From the NCBI GenBank assembly GCA_029298735.1, contig JANSLP010000107.1, forward strand, positions 30,426-94,425: DNA of 64,000 nucleotides, written 5' to 3'. Shown piece after piece: positions 44,061-54,845 of this stretch. Within the stretch, counting starts at the first letter, position 1. Each line of letters starts with the position of its first letter. The position numbers and the translations under genes are program-made. Source of the stretch: Ophiostoma sp. CBS 140.51 (lineage: Eukaryota; Ascomycota; Sordariomycetes; Ophiostomatales; Ophiostomataceae). Under the pieces are notes generated by a model, which was given only the letters and a program-made list of their open reading frames with translations, made no database searches and was not told the origin of the DNA.

Positions 44061-44474
44061 TTACCTCAGACCAATACAGTTGCGAGAGTGAAAATAGGAA
44101 ACGCCGAAGAAGCAGGAGAATTTTGCTACACGGACCCCTGGGCGGCTTTTATTTTCTATAAATATGGTAAGCTGTCGACAGCTACGAAGGAGAGAGCTGC
44201 AGGTCCCACGATGAACTTTACCAGAGGCTCCTACGGTAACCACCACCTTACTGTTCGCCGCCTCCTTTTTCGCTGCTGCCTCCTCCTTTTTGGCATCGCC
44301 CTCCTTATTTTTCAGCTCCTGTTCCAGCTTGGACACGACAAACTTGGCGTAGTCAATGCTACAGGCGTAAATGCGCGCCACGCTTTGCTGTCGACTCATG
44401 GCATCGATGCAAAATTGTGTGTACTTGGGCATGACCTCTCGAAATGCTTGGACCCAGGCCTGTATGACCACCAA
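44061..44474 (-). pseudogene. fragment of the orphan family C-terminal region
   Basis: The bottom-strand frame reads AWVQAFREVMPKYTQFCIDA, then SIDYAKFVVSKLEQELKNKE and a Lys/Glu/Ala-rich helix, the same order as the C-terminal half of the 36-37 kb pseudogene. The remainder of the frame is not coding-like. A further frame upstream on the same strand (44798-44493) may be part of it. Similarity is by eye only. Confidence 0.3.
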
Positions 44475-45169
44475 AACCTTGTCGTAACCACTCTACTTGA
44501 GAATAAAATGCACATATTTTATTTCGCTGACACGGTTATCACCATATTTGTAATTATCATTCTTTGCGGTACTTCCAGACATGCTCGCGTGCCTACTTAC
44601 CCACGCAGCACTTTGTAATGTGCGATGCTGCAGCAATTTCGCCCCTTGGTCATCGTTCGTGACGTTCGTTAACACTGAATTTGTCACATCTCGACAGAAG
44701 ATCTGATGGGGTTTTCCCACGATGCGGCGAAAGACTGTCATGAAAGCCATGCACGTGACCTCCTTTTTGGTGACAGCCTCGCGGCTGACTAACCACATAT
44801 CCAGCCTTGCGACGAGAATCGCGCCTTGCTCGTTTGCTCAGCATCACATTCGTCTTTTGTGAATATTTGTTTACCTGCTTATCGTTGAATCTAAAATTAT
44901 CGAGATCGATTGCACAGACTTCGTTTGACTTTGTTTGCGATCGCTCGTGTCATGCCGCATCGTATCGCCATCCCCATCGACATCCCGCGACGCATCCACA
45001 CGACAAAAAACGCGAACGAAAATGACTTCGGACGGAAAAATAAAGATGAGTACGAGAGAAACGATCAAATGTGACGAGAGTGGCCAATTAAAGATCAAAA
45101 AGGATGTGCATCAATTGCTAACCATTTGCTCTGTTGAATCTAGACAATTTCCATCGACGACCCTCCTCC

Positions 45170-47608
45170 CTACCACAAGTCCAGCGCCAGCTCCTTCCCG
45201 CGACACCGCGACACACACACCATGACCGACGTCTGCGCTGCCTTTTCGTCCGCCGTCAACACAGTGTCCCGGTGCTCGGCTGCCCCGTCCACAAGTTTTA
45301 CTTCGCAGGTGCCACAAGTTCCCTTTGTGCAGGTCGACAACACCGCCGGCGTCGCCCCAGCCTCGCGCACGGCTTCTAGAATGGACTTGTCCACGGGTAC
45401 ATGCACACGCCGCCCACTGCGTGCCAGCATGACATCAAAGGCTGTGTTGGTGGACTTGTCTACTTCCAGTGGGGTGAAGCGTTCGACATGGATGTGGCGG
45501 GCAGGCAGGTGCGGCTGGAACATGTCCTCGACGTCACGCAGCAGCCTCTGGGGGCCGCAGCAGTACACGGCGAGCGACTCTGAGTCAATCTCGGCCTTGT
45601 GGTCTACGACAAGCGACTGCAGGTCAAACGAGTCCATTTTGTCTTTGGCCCAGACGGTGGATTTTGGGTTGGCGGCCATCTCGTCGGCATAGGCCATCCG
45701 ATCCCGCGACGAGCCCAGATAGACAAGACGATAATCGGTGCCAGCGGTCTCGGCCGCAGATATCATGGCGCGCAATGGCGTGATACCGATACCACCGGCG
45801 ATCAACAGACTCGTGTGCTTTGGTGAGTCTGCACCCTTCCACTCGAAATGGTTGCGTGGGCCCTGGATATTGAGCTTCTGACCGACGTGCAGTTTGCTGT
45901 GGATGTGGAGCGAGCCACCACGACCTTCTGGTTCACGAAGCACGGCAATTTTCCACACATCCGAGTCGGATGGATTAGAGCACAGCGAGTACTGCCGGAA
46001 ACCAAGATCGCCACCAACAGGTATGTCGATGTGAGCACCCGCTGTCCAAGATGGCAGAGGACCGCCGTCAGGTGCTGCCAATTCGATCTCAACAACTATC
46101 TCATTCAACTTGTTGATGGATCGGATGACAACTGACGTTTCGACCGCCGTAGTGTTTCTTGGCATGGCTGTTGATTGACTGGTTGTAGACGCCGCCCGCT
46201 TCTTGGCCACCGCTGCTGCCGCCTCGACATCCCACGACACCATCAACTTCAGCAAATCGCGACCTTCTTGCACCGCTGTGTACTCCCTCGCCTCATATTT
46301 TGTCACCAACTTCAGACTAGGTAGACGCTCAGGAAGAACCCGCATTTCGATTCGTAGCAACAGACGGGCCAATGGCGCACCAAGACAAGCATGGATACCA
46401 CGACCAAAGCCCAAGTGTTGCTGCTGACCCTTGCCCGACGTCGACAGTGACAATTGTGATTGTACACCGATCCGCAAAACATCCGACTTGTCGAATTTGG
46501 TCGGATCGCGGCTCGCCGACTGATACGCGCCGAACACAATATCGCCAACCTTCAAATCGGTACCGCCAATAGTCACAGGCTTGAGGACTTCGCGCTTCAT
46601 ACCAGTGATGGCCGACTCGTACCGCACCAGCTCTTCAATCGTCGCCATCCTCGACGGCTCGTCGCGCGTCGCCGTCTCCCACAAGTTGAGATGCAGTAAG
46701 TGGGCCATGCCCGTCGTCATGACACTGGTGGTCGTCTCGTGGCCCGCCAGCAACAAACCGGGGATTAGCGACAGGTGCTCAAAGTCCGTCATGGTCACCC
46801 GTCCACTATCGCGCTCGCCCCAAATGTGGCTGATCAAGTCGTCTCGGCGGTCGGTCTTGCGCTGTTGGATGAGGTCGGCAATGTACTCGTGCAGCTCAAT
46901 GTACCGTCCGAGCTTGACATAGTCGCTTTCTGGCTCTTTTTGTTTGCCATCGCCTTCGTCGTCATCTTCGGGACGTTTGGCCACGACCGTCGTCAGTTCC
47001 AACGCCTGCCCAACCCACTCCCACCGGTCGACATCCAGTCCCGCCACAGCCGTAATGATTTGCAGCGGCAGCGCATGGTTGAACTTTTCGCGAATGTTGA
47101 CTCCTCGTTCACCAAAGTCGGCAGCTCTGCTGGCCCTCGACACCATCTTGTCCAGCAATGCATGCGCCCGTGCCTCCATCATTCCGGCAAACCGCTCCAG
47201 CCGACGGGGCACGAAGAAGGACGCTACTGCTTTTCTCAATCGATCGTGGTCGGGGTTGTCCAAACCCAAGAGTGTGCCGCGCATCGGACAGCGACCAGCC
47301 ATGGCTGCCACGACAGGTGGAGGCATGTCGGGTACAGTGGGCCGCGATGAGAACGTGTCGGCATCGTCCAGCACACACACCACATCGTCGTAGCGGGCGA
47401 CCACATACGCGCCCAGTCTGTCGCTCCACAGCAGGCCATCTGTCTTGTCGCGTGCCGCGGCGAGGTCGTCAAAGAGGCGGCCCGGCTGGGTGAAGAGGTC
47501 GGACAAGTTCGAATCGGATGCTGGCACTGGCGGGTGGGATGGTGGTGGCACGGCGCCTGCCATGTGTGGCACAGGGCATGTCGCCGGTGCCGTCGCTGCG
47601 GCAGCCAT
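45170..47608 (-). CDS. self-sufficient cytochrome P450 fused to an FMN/2Fe-2S reductase (class VII, CYP116B-like)
   Basis: A single uninterrupted 812-codon frame. The P450 domain spans about residues 35-460: I-helix AGHETTT (289-295), ExxR at 326-329, heme loop HLGFGRGIHACLG with Cys408, of the soluble bacterial type without a membrane anchor. After a linker (about 461-485) comes a phthalate-dioxygenase-reductase module: flavin motif RQYSL (538-542), NAD motif GGIGITP (605-611) and a C-terminal ferredoxin with Cys760, Cys765, Cys768 and Cys798 (CX4CX2CX29C). Electrons would flow from NAD(P)H through FMN and 2Fe-2S to heme in one chain. This is the CYP116B layout, mostly bacterial; the usual fungal fusion (CYP505) uses a diflavin reductase instead. 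Divergent from an MFS transporter. Substrate unknown. Confidence 0.93.
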   Translation of the reverse strand: MAAAATAPATCPVPHMAGAVPPPSHPPVPASDSNLSDLFTQPGRLFDDLAAARDKTDGLLWSDRLGAYVVARYDDVVCVLDDADTFSSRPTVPDMPPPVVAAMAGRCPMRGTLLGLDNPDHDRLRKAVASFFVPRRLERFAGMMEARAHALLDKMVSRASRAADFGERGVNIREKFNHALPLQIITAVAGLDVDRWEWVGQALELTTVVAKRPEDDDEGDGKQKEPESDYVKLGRYIELHEYIADLIQQRKTDRRDDLISHIWGERDSGRVTMTDFEHLSLIPGLLLAGHETTTSVMTTGMAHLLHLNLWETATRDEPSRMATIEELVRYESAITGMKREVLKPVTIGGTDLKVGDIVFGAYQSASRDPTKFDKSDVLRIGVQSQLSLSTSGKGQQQHLGFGRGIHACLGAPLARLLLRIEMRVLPERLPSLKLVTKYEAREYTAVQEGRDLLKLMVSWDVEAAAAVAKKRAASTTSQSTAMPRNTTAVETSVVIRSINKLNEIVVEIELAAPDGGPLPSWTAGAHIDIPVGGDLGFRQYSLCSNPSDSDVWKIAVLREPEGRGGSLHIHSKLHVGQKLNIQGPRNHFEWKGADSPKHTSLLIAGGIGITPLRAMISAAETAGTDYRLVYLGSSRDRMAYADEMAANPKSTVWAKDKMDSFDLQSLVVDHKAEIDSESLAVYCCGPQRLLRDVEDMFQPHLPARHIHVERFTPLEVDKSTNTAFDVMLARSGRRVHVPVDKSILEAVREAGATPAVLSTCTKGTCGTCEVKLVDGAAEHRDTVLTADEKAAQTSVMVCVSRCRGKELALDLW

Positions 47609-48608
47609 TGTGTATATCGGTCGTTGGTTATCTGTAACTTTTGTTGTTGTCGTTTCACAGCCTTGTTACAATGTGATATGCAGATGGTCATGCAGTAGCT
47701 AACCGACTCGGCTCTCTTTGCAGTTCCCCACAACGACTTTAATACACGACAGCTCGACTCGCGGAACCTAATCCACGTGCGACTCCCCGCTTCGGGTCAG
47801 TCTTGCGTTGATCGGATGAGCTGTCAACGGCGTTCCTTGTCGATACCGAACACCGAGCGATGGCCGTGATAGTTGATACTCTCAGAGACTCTTTTCGTCG
47901 ATAATTAAAAACGTCTTTCCAACCATTTGCCGTCGTCAATTGCCATTCTTTTCCAAGCATTGCATTGCATCCCACGCCCACTACCCGAAGATGTGCGTGC
48001 CTTGGGGTTGATTCCCCGTGGGGAAGGCTAAGCATTTTCCATTTATCGCTCTCTTGTGATTTGACACGTTTTTGACAGTTCAGTCCTTTTGTGTTCCTGG
48101 TGCGTTGCACTAAGACCAAACGACGCCAAATGCCAGCAGCGTCATTGGCCAGACCGTCAAACCTTGTTCCACACCAACCACAATCTAAACCGCTTTTGTA
48201 CGTCTCACCCCGTGGGACAACCGCCATCACCGGCATGTGGAGGCACGCCCCGATGAGGAGTCAGAAGAGTGACAGAAAATGGGATAAAAAAGTATGTGGG
48301 GGTCCTCGGGGAACGTTCTTAGAGAAAACATCGTGGTCCCGAACCCGGCCAAGTGATAAAGGATTGACTCGGCAGTTCGACGTACATGCATCACACGGAA
48401 AGAATGGGAAAAGGGGCAAGCACTGTTTTGTTGACAATTGTCTTTGTTTGATTTTTGGTCTCGTGGCGGCTATCCGCAGCCATTCAACAGCCTTTTCGTC
48501 TTCGTGTTCGTCTTCGTCTTTGTCGCTCCTCGTCTCCGCACCTGCAGTGTTGATCACCAACTTCCCTCCTCCACAGCCTCGCAGCCTCGCCTCTCTTCGC
48601 CTCGCACC
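47609..48608. promoter_or_regulatory. divergent upstream region of the P450 fusion and MFS genes
   Basis: About 1 kb between outward-pointing starts with no supported gene. The right end is CT-rich with a (TTCGTC)n-like run near 48495-48525 before the transporter start. No specific operator could be named. Confidence 0.4.
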
Positions 48609-50376
48609 ATGACCACCATGGACAAGCCCGGCACCGACCACATCGACGCCGCCAGCGTCGCCTACGACGACGTCGATGCCGCCAAGGCAGCCAACATCCT
48701 GTCGCCCCACGACATGGGCGACGTCGTTCTCGTGTCGGACGACAATGAGGTCCGCCGCATTCCCATCCCGACGGACGACCCCAATGACCCCTTGAACTTC
48801 CCTAAATGGCGCAAAATGGGCATCGTCATCTCTTGTTGCTGGTTCTCTGTGTTTTCTCTGCTGTGCATCAGCGGCATCGGCACTTTCATGAACACGCTGT
48901 ACGGCATGTACATGCCAGCGCACACCGCCGAGGAAGTCACCAGTTTGTCGACCTACCCGTCCATGGTCATGGCCTTTGGTAGCCTGGGCCTGCTGCCGCT
49001 GGCGTTCGTTGTTGGTCGCCGGCCCATTTTCTTGGGTGCCGTCACGGTCTGCTTGATCACAGCCATCACGGCCGGTGCCAGCAGCGGCTTCGAGGGCCAC
49101 TTTATCAGCCGTATCTTTATGGGTCTGGCCACGGGTGTCACGGAGTCACTGCTGCCCCTCATTATCTCCGACGCCACCTACCTCAGCGAACGGTCGTTCT
49201 ATTTCGGTGAGCCCACATCGCGCATGTTTTCTAACATTTCACCGCATCCTGCACCTTGCTAACACTCGTCTAGGCCTCTACTGGTCCGTCCAGAACGGCG
49301 TCAACGCTGCCCTCCTTGTCAGCCTGTCCTACCTCACGGCCAACCTTGGCTGGCGCTGGTACTACTGGCTATTTGCCATCACGCTGGGTGCTTCCTTGCT
49401 GAGCGCCGTCTTCTTCTTGCCCGAGACCCGCTTCCAGCGTCCCGCTGCCTCGCTCAACGGCCAGATTGTCTACACCGACGAGTTTGGCGCCACCCATATA
49501 CTGAGTGATGCCGACGCCCGTGAACGTTTCGGTGGCGACATTACCATGCACGTTGACCTCCCTGCCTCGGGCGACCGCAAGCGCACGTTTGTCCAAGACG
49601 TCAAGCCCTGGAGCCCCGTCGCCAACAACGGCTGGAAGATTTGGACGGGTGCGTACATCAAGATCCTCTCCAGTCTGTCCTCACCTGGTGTGTGGTTTGC
49701 CATGCTAGCCGGTAGTATCTCGCTCGGTATTGCTATTGCCATTACTCTCATTTACAGCGGCCTGCTGGAAGACAACTACGGCTGGTCCCCTGCCTCGGTC
49801 GGTCTCTTCAACATTGGCACCGTCCCTGGCTCGTTCTTGGCCATGATCCACTCGGGTTGGTTTGCTGGTAAAGTGAACGTCTGGTTGGCCCGCCGCAACG
49901 GCGGTGTCCACAAGCCCGAGCACCATTTGATTCATCTGATTATTCCGTACGTCACCGGTGGCATCGCCATTATTGTATTCGCCGTCTGCACCAATAGCCC
50001 CGAAAAGTACTCGGCCTGGGCCCTGGTGATTGCCTGGGCCATCTACGAGTTTTCTTTCACGTGCATCATCATTACCGTCACCACGTTTGCGGCTGAGGTC
50101 TTTCCGGACAACCCGGGCGCCGCCATGGTGCCCGTCATTGGCGGCAAGAACATCATCTCGTTTGGTGCGTCCTATGGTCTGATTCCCATGCTGGCCAAGT
50201 ACTCGTACCTCAAGTCATTCATGATTCTCTTTGGCATCTTTACCGGAATCTTTGCCCTCGGCATCCCCGTCTACTTTCTCGACTCCAAGGTACGTGCACT
50301 CTCTTCTGCCAATTTTCGTCCCTTTACAGAGGCTGACACCGAACAGTGGAAACGGGCCAACACGCGGAAGGCGTAA
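48609..50376 (+). CDS. MFS transporter (DHA1-like)
   Basis: Exons 48609-49206, 49274-50289 and 50347-50376 give 547 aa. The acidic N-terminal tail runs to DPNDPLNFPKWRK, then about 12 membrane spans; GRRPIF, GLATGVTESLLPLIISDATY, GLYWSVQNG and GWRWYYWLFAI are family cues. The last intron (gtacgt donor, gaacag acceptor, 57 nt) is a multiple of three, so reading through also stays open; splicing gives LDSKWKRANTRKA. The start at 48609 (MTTMDKPGTD) follows a CT-rich leader; ATG 48618 is an alternative. Likely carries a substrate or product of the neighbouring P450 fusion, by position only. Confidence 0.87.
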
Positions 50377-50504
50377 GCATCGTGTGTAACAAGTGGAAGA
50401 GAACTCTCTACTTTGTAAATATTTTGCTTGGTTGTCCTTGAATACAGCACCGTCTCGGTATATATGACACAGTTAAAGATCGGATTGTGATATAACATCT
50501 ATAA

Positions 50505-51417
50505 CTACAGGCTGTACAGTGCTGGCCGCCGAAACTGGTTCCTGGGATATACCAACGGTGGCCGAAGATAGTAATGCCCCCAATTATCACCGCCATACAG
50601 CATGTCGTACGTGCCCACCAGAGTTTTAACTTCAATATACATCCAGCCGACATCGTACTAAAGCGCGTAGATGGTTGCCATGTTAGTGGAGGGACAGTTT
50701 GACGAGAGAGGTGAAAGAAACTTACGGATATGGACGACTCGATGGGCGGAAACTTGTCCTCTACCACTTCTTCCTCGTCGTCCTCGTCGTCGTCAGACGG
50801 CTAGCCTCGAGACGAAAAGGCCCCCTAGCCTAGCCACTCGTCCTACTTTTGTAAATCGGCCAGCGACGTAAATGGCCTTACCCACGGCGACGTAACAAGG
50901 GTTATCGTCACCGGCGGCCCGGCTTCGTAAGGGCCCAACTAGTCCTCTACCGTCCGATATACCTCTAAACTGTCCAGGTTCGCCTAGTCGACGCAAAGGC
51001 AGTAGTTAAACCGTGGTAAATCGTTATAAAAGCCAGCCTACGCGACCGATACGTATTAAGCTGTGTCCCTAACTACTCCGTCCGCCACGCGATAAACCGC
51101 TCGCGCACCTACTCCTTCGTTACATTGGCCAGCGTCGTCTCGTCTTCGATGACGGTTTACGCCAGGGCCGGCTCCACGTACCGGGCAAACGCCTAACCTA
51201 CGTCGGCATCGCGCTAGACGTACGTATACATACGCTGCTTTATCGTGTCGAGAAAGCGCGCCCAAGTATCGTCGTCTCCGTAGAGACAGCGGAACAGCAC
51301 GAAGCCGCAGCACGCGAAGCCCGAAACGACCGTGCCTCGGATGGTTAGACTCCAACGCTGTTAATACGCCTCCTGGCGCGACCACAAGGGGAGCTACGTG
51401 AGAGGTATAGTACTCAT
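50505..51417 (-). pseudogene. decayed uncharacterised fungal gene with 14 TAG/TAA codons (RIP-like)
   Basis: From ATG 51417 a protein can be followed in one frame (FRCLYGDDDTWARFLDTIKQ, TKE-stop-VRERFIAWRTE) with stops at 51396, 51363, 51216, 51195, 51159, 51111 and 51075. After a one-base shift it continues in a second frame (AGFYNDLPRFNYCLCVD, VYRTVED, GPYEAGPPVTITLV, the acidic PSDDDEDDEEEVVEDKFPPI) with stops at 51058, 51040, 50986, 50941, 50845, 50827 and 50803. A gtaag intron at 50727 leads to an intact last exon (DVGWMYIEVKTLVGTYDMLY) ending at 50505. It belongs to a large uncharacterised fungal protein family, as I recall it. Eleven stops are TAG, three TAA, none TGA. Confidence 0.75.
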
Positions 51418-51564
51418 GGTAGGCACAGGCGGTGCAAGGCCAGAAATAAATAGGCCTTTAGGGATGGTAGGGCCGGTGCAAGTGGTGACAGTTGTGGGCG
51501 TGGTAAGAATAAAGAATCGTGAGAGGAACACGAGTCGCACCTGTGTGGTTTTGAGCGCATTTTT

Positions 51565-51690
51565 TTTGTGATTGTTTTTTTTTTTTTCTGTTGGCAGCCA
51601 CCGAGACTGGCTAAAGGGAAATATTTCGTATTACGGTGCATGAGTGCGAGGTTTGCCCTTCTTTTTTTTTAAAAAAAAGAAAAAAAAAAT
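51565..51690. repeat. poly-T and T/A homopolymer tracts
   Basis: A T-run near 51575-51590 and a T9-A8 block at 51662-51679, then more A. The second can fold as a short A/T hairpin. No gene from 51418 to 51904. Confidence 0.7.
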
Positions 51691-51904
51691 GTGCCGCATA
51701 CGTTTTGTAGCATACATTTTCATTATTATCACTTAATTAGTTATAATGCTCATCCCATGATTAGTTGTTCCTGCGCAAATGAGATGAAATTTGTGGTACA
51801 TACATTCCTTCATCCCGTTTTATTTTGATTATTCTGAACTAAATACCATTATTTACTACATTTCCATCAAGATGAGACAACATTTCTTCGCCCTTCGACC
51901 CTAT

Positions 51905-53847
51905 TTAATGGAGTTCCGTCACATGCGCATTGTGCTGAATAGTGACGTCCTTAGGAACGTCCGTTGTGGCCACAGTGCCGCCAATGCGGCGGCTGACATA
52001 GTTATTCATCTGTTTGTCAATGTCGGCGGTGAAGAAGGACGCAATGACGGCAATGGCGGAGAAGGCCAAGGCGACTAAGTACACAATCTTGAAGCTCGAG
52101 GCATAGGCCGTCTTGACGCCGTCCCCTATGGCGGCTTCAATCACTGAAGTCATGCCAGGCACTGCATCCAGCGCAGCAGCCGTGCCGTTGGCGACGGCGG
52201 CAATGGCGGCTTCGACCGAGCTCGAGGGGAGGCCGGCAGCGACGGCCGCCGCCCCAATGTCCTTGGGCATGTTGGTGGCGACGCGGGATTGGAGGACGGC
52301 GATGAAGATGCTAACCGAAATGGCGCCAATGGTTTGTTTGACGGAGCCCATAAAACCGTTGGCCAGCCCCAAATCAGCCGGGTCTGTGACGAGACCGTTG
52401 GCCACGAGCGTAATGACGTCCATCCAGCCGGACGAGAAGCCGGCGAGTGTCGTAAAGGCAATGGCCATGGCCTCGGTGTGCTGTGTGGCGCCGGCGAGGC
52501 CGCCTAGAAAGGCCGTGAGAATAATGGTAGCGACAATTAGCTGCAGGCGGACATGGCCCACGGCCTTAAGGAGAGGGCCAATAACAATTTCAGCAAGAGC
52601 GAGGGCCAGGCCGGACGTAATGGCCATCCAGCCAATCTTGATATTGTCGGTTGTGTACAGAAACTCAATCTGCTCGGGCCACAGGATGCTGAGCGAGGTA
52701 AAGACCATTTGTCCAGCGGCGGCGACGACGACGATTGCGACGTAAGGAACGTTCTTGAGCAGGCGGATGGGCAGCAGGGGCTGTTCTAGTGGGACATAGA
52801 CCTCTGGAGGAGGGTTAGTATGTAAGTTTTGATTTTGGATGAGGGTAACAATAGCAGTCACTAACCATAGAGCACAAAGGCAACGATCATGGCCACACCT
52901 AGGACCAACGGAGCGACAATGTGCGCACTCGACCACGGATACGAGCTACCACCCCAGTCTATTTTGTCAACAATAAGAAGCTTTTGAGAAAAGAAGAGAT
53001 GGAAGAAGAAGAGACGTGAAAGAAGAGAAAACTCACTCAATGCTAGCAGAATCAACACCTGACCGGCGGTAAAGAAGAACATGCCGCCCCAGTCCAGCTT
53101 CTTGAGCTCCTTTTGCCACGTCAACTGGGCATGCATCTGGTGCAGCGTCGGTGGGAAGTAGCAGAGCACCAAAAGAATCAGGGCGGCGCCATTAAACACG
53201 ACATTCAACCAGTAACACCAGCGCCAGCCCAGGTTCGGATTGTTGATGAACTCGCGCGCAATCAGCGAGCCAAACCCAGCAAAGGGAAGCACACCGATAA
53301 TCATGACACCTTGGACGATGCCGCGGTGTTTATTGGGCACGAGCTCCTGGATAATGTAGGGGAACGTGAGCTGTGTGGTCGATGCCACGCCGTAAATGGC
53401 CGAGCCGGCAATGAGCATGTTGATGCTCGTGGCCTTGGCGCAAATCACAGAACCAGCAACGCCGACGACTTGGCCGACAATCAAGAACCAACGGCGACCG
53501 ACAATATCACCGACGCGGCCAACAATCAGCAGGCCGACGCCACAGATTATTCCGCCGGCATCGCTGATCCAAATGTACGACGGCGAGGGTCCAAGCGAGT
53601 TGTTGATGACGGTAATGGCGCTGGCGGGCAACGAAAAGCTAATGTACAAAGACACAGCCAATAGGACGACGCTGGCACACGAGCCCAGAAACCGGAAAGA
53701 CAACCAGTAGGCATCGGGAATGTTGTCGGCCTCGACACCACGGGCCTCGGGTGCTTCAATGTCGGCGTCAATGTCGTTTGTCGTTACGTGCTCAACAGTA
53801 GGCTTTTCACCCGCTTCGAGACGAGAGTCGGCCATCGTGCCGGCCAT
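51905..53847 (-). CDS. TRI12-family MFS efflux pump (14-span type)
   Basis: Exons 53847-53037, 52958-52866 and 52803-51905 give 600 aa with consistent phases (1, 1). The N-terminal tail is acidic; then FLGSCASVVLLAVSLYISFS, GGIICGVGLLIVGRVGDIVG, LTFPYIIQELVPNKHRG, LGWRWCYWLNVVFNG and the LSNWGGSSYPW segment that in TRI12-like pumps precedes span 8. The last third has GFSSGWMDVITLVANGLVTD and a long extracellular Ala-rich loop. The family is named for the trichothecene pump TRI12 but includes siderophore and general drug exporters; there are no trichothecene genes here. The start may be 53835 instead. Confidence 0.88.
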
Positions 53848-54845
53848 GGTGAAGTTGTGTGATCGAAGTAATTGTAGAAGAGATGAAAATGTGTGAAGGC
53901 CCTCGACGAGCTACTGGAAGAGAGGTGCCGGGGAAGACTTCTTAAACATATGCAACCAGTGACGATCCCAGAGGGGAGAGGGTTCTAGGCCATCCCATCC
54001 AATTCCATCTCATCCCATGTGCATTGAGCCATGTGCGTGCACCAATGGAGTAGATCGGACAAATAAACGTGTCGAGACAGGGGTGGCTACGAAGTGGCTG
54101 CCCCATTTAGCATTGGACTGCTGATTCATTCCTTGTTTGTCTGCCATCTTCGGTATTTGTTATTTCCCTTCTTCCCATTCTCCATATTTTCTCCGCGTCC
54201 CCATGATCTTCCCCCACGAACAGCACGTCACAACGGCACCTTCCATCAGCAATCCAGACCATGCCAGCCATGGTTGGAGATAGCAAAAAGAGGATGTCGT
54301 GGGAGAGCATGTACAAAAGCAGCGGGACGCGTTGCTCGTGCATGCATCCTGTCGTCGAGGAGGGGCGGAAATGTAGATACGCACGCAAGACCCGACTTTG
54401 GGGTCATTTTTCAAGGGAGAACTGACAGAGGATTCATGTTTTCCACACGTTGATCTGCACCTCCGCACCGGATGATAGTCGGATGCTTGTTTAGTTCTTT
54501 TTGGTTCGTCCCCACGGGGACCGTGCGATGAAGAAGGAGGAGAAAGAAGAGGAGAAAAGAAGAGGTCGTGTTGCATCAATACCAGAAGTCGTTACATCCT
54601 TGTCAAGCTAATGACTCTCCAAGACGCTTCGTGCGGGACTTCGGGCGGCCACAAAGCTTGATTGGCTAAGAGTTTATCGGTGTCCGGTATGGTATCCGTA
54701 AAGGAACGCTCCTTAAAAAAGCGACAAACAAATAAAGCGGTCGTAATGATGATAAACATTTGAAAATACTCTTGTTCCAAACAGTCACCCACACATTTTA
54801 CCACGGACCACATCGAGACTCTCGTTTAGCCTGCTCTTCGACAAC
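53848..54845. other. divergent intergenic region
   Basis: Upstream of both the TRI12-type pump and the carboxylesterase; no coding region seen. Confidence 0.45.

Noticed and set aside
45222..47393. Long top-strand frames opposite the P450 fusion
   Set aside because: They are mirror frames of a GC-rich gene; the bottom-strand frame carries every cofactor motif.
50800..51400. Reassignment of UAG/UAA to glutamine, as in some ciliates, to explain in-frame stops
   Set aside because: Normal genes here end in TAG (dehydrogenase at 3622) and TAA (xylanase, permease, MFS genes), CAG is still used freely, and the decayed gene also has a frameshift. Mutation explains it better.
51905..53847. Trichothecene cluster, from the TRI12-type pump
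   Set aside because: No terpene synthase or other TRI genes nearby; the pump family is widespread.
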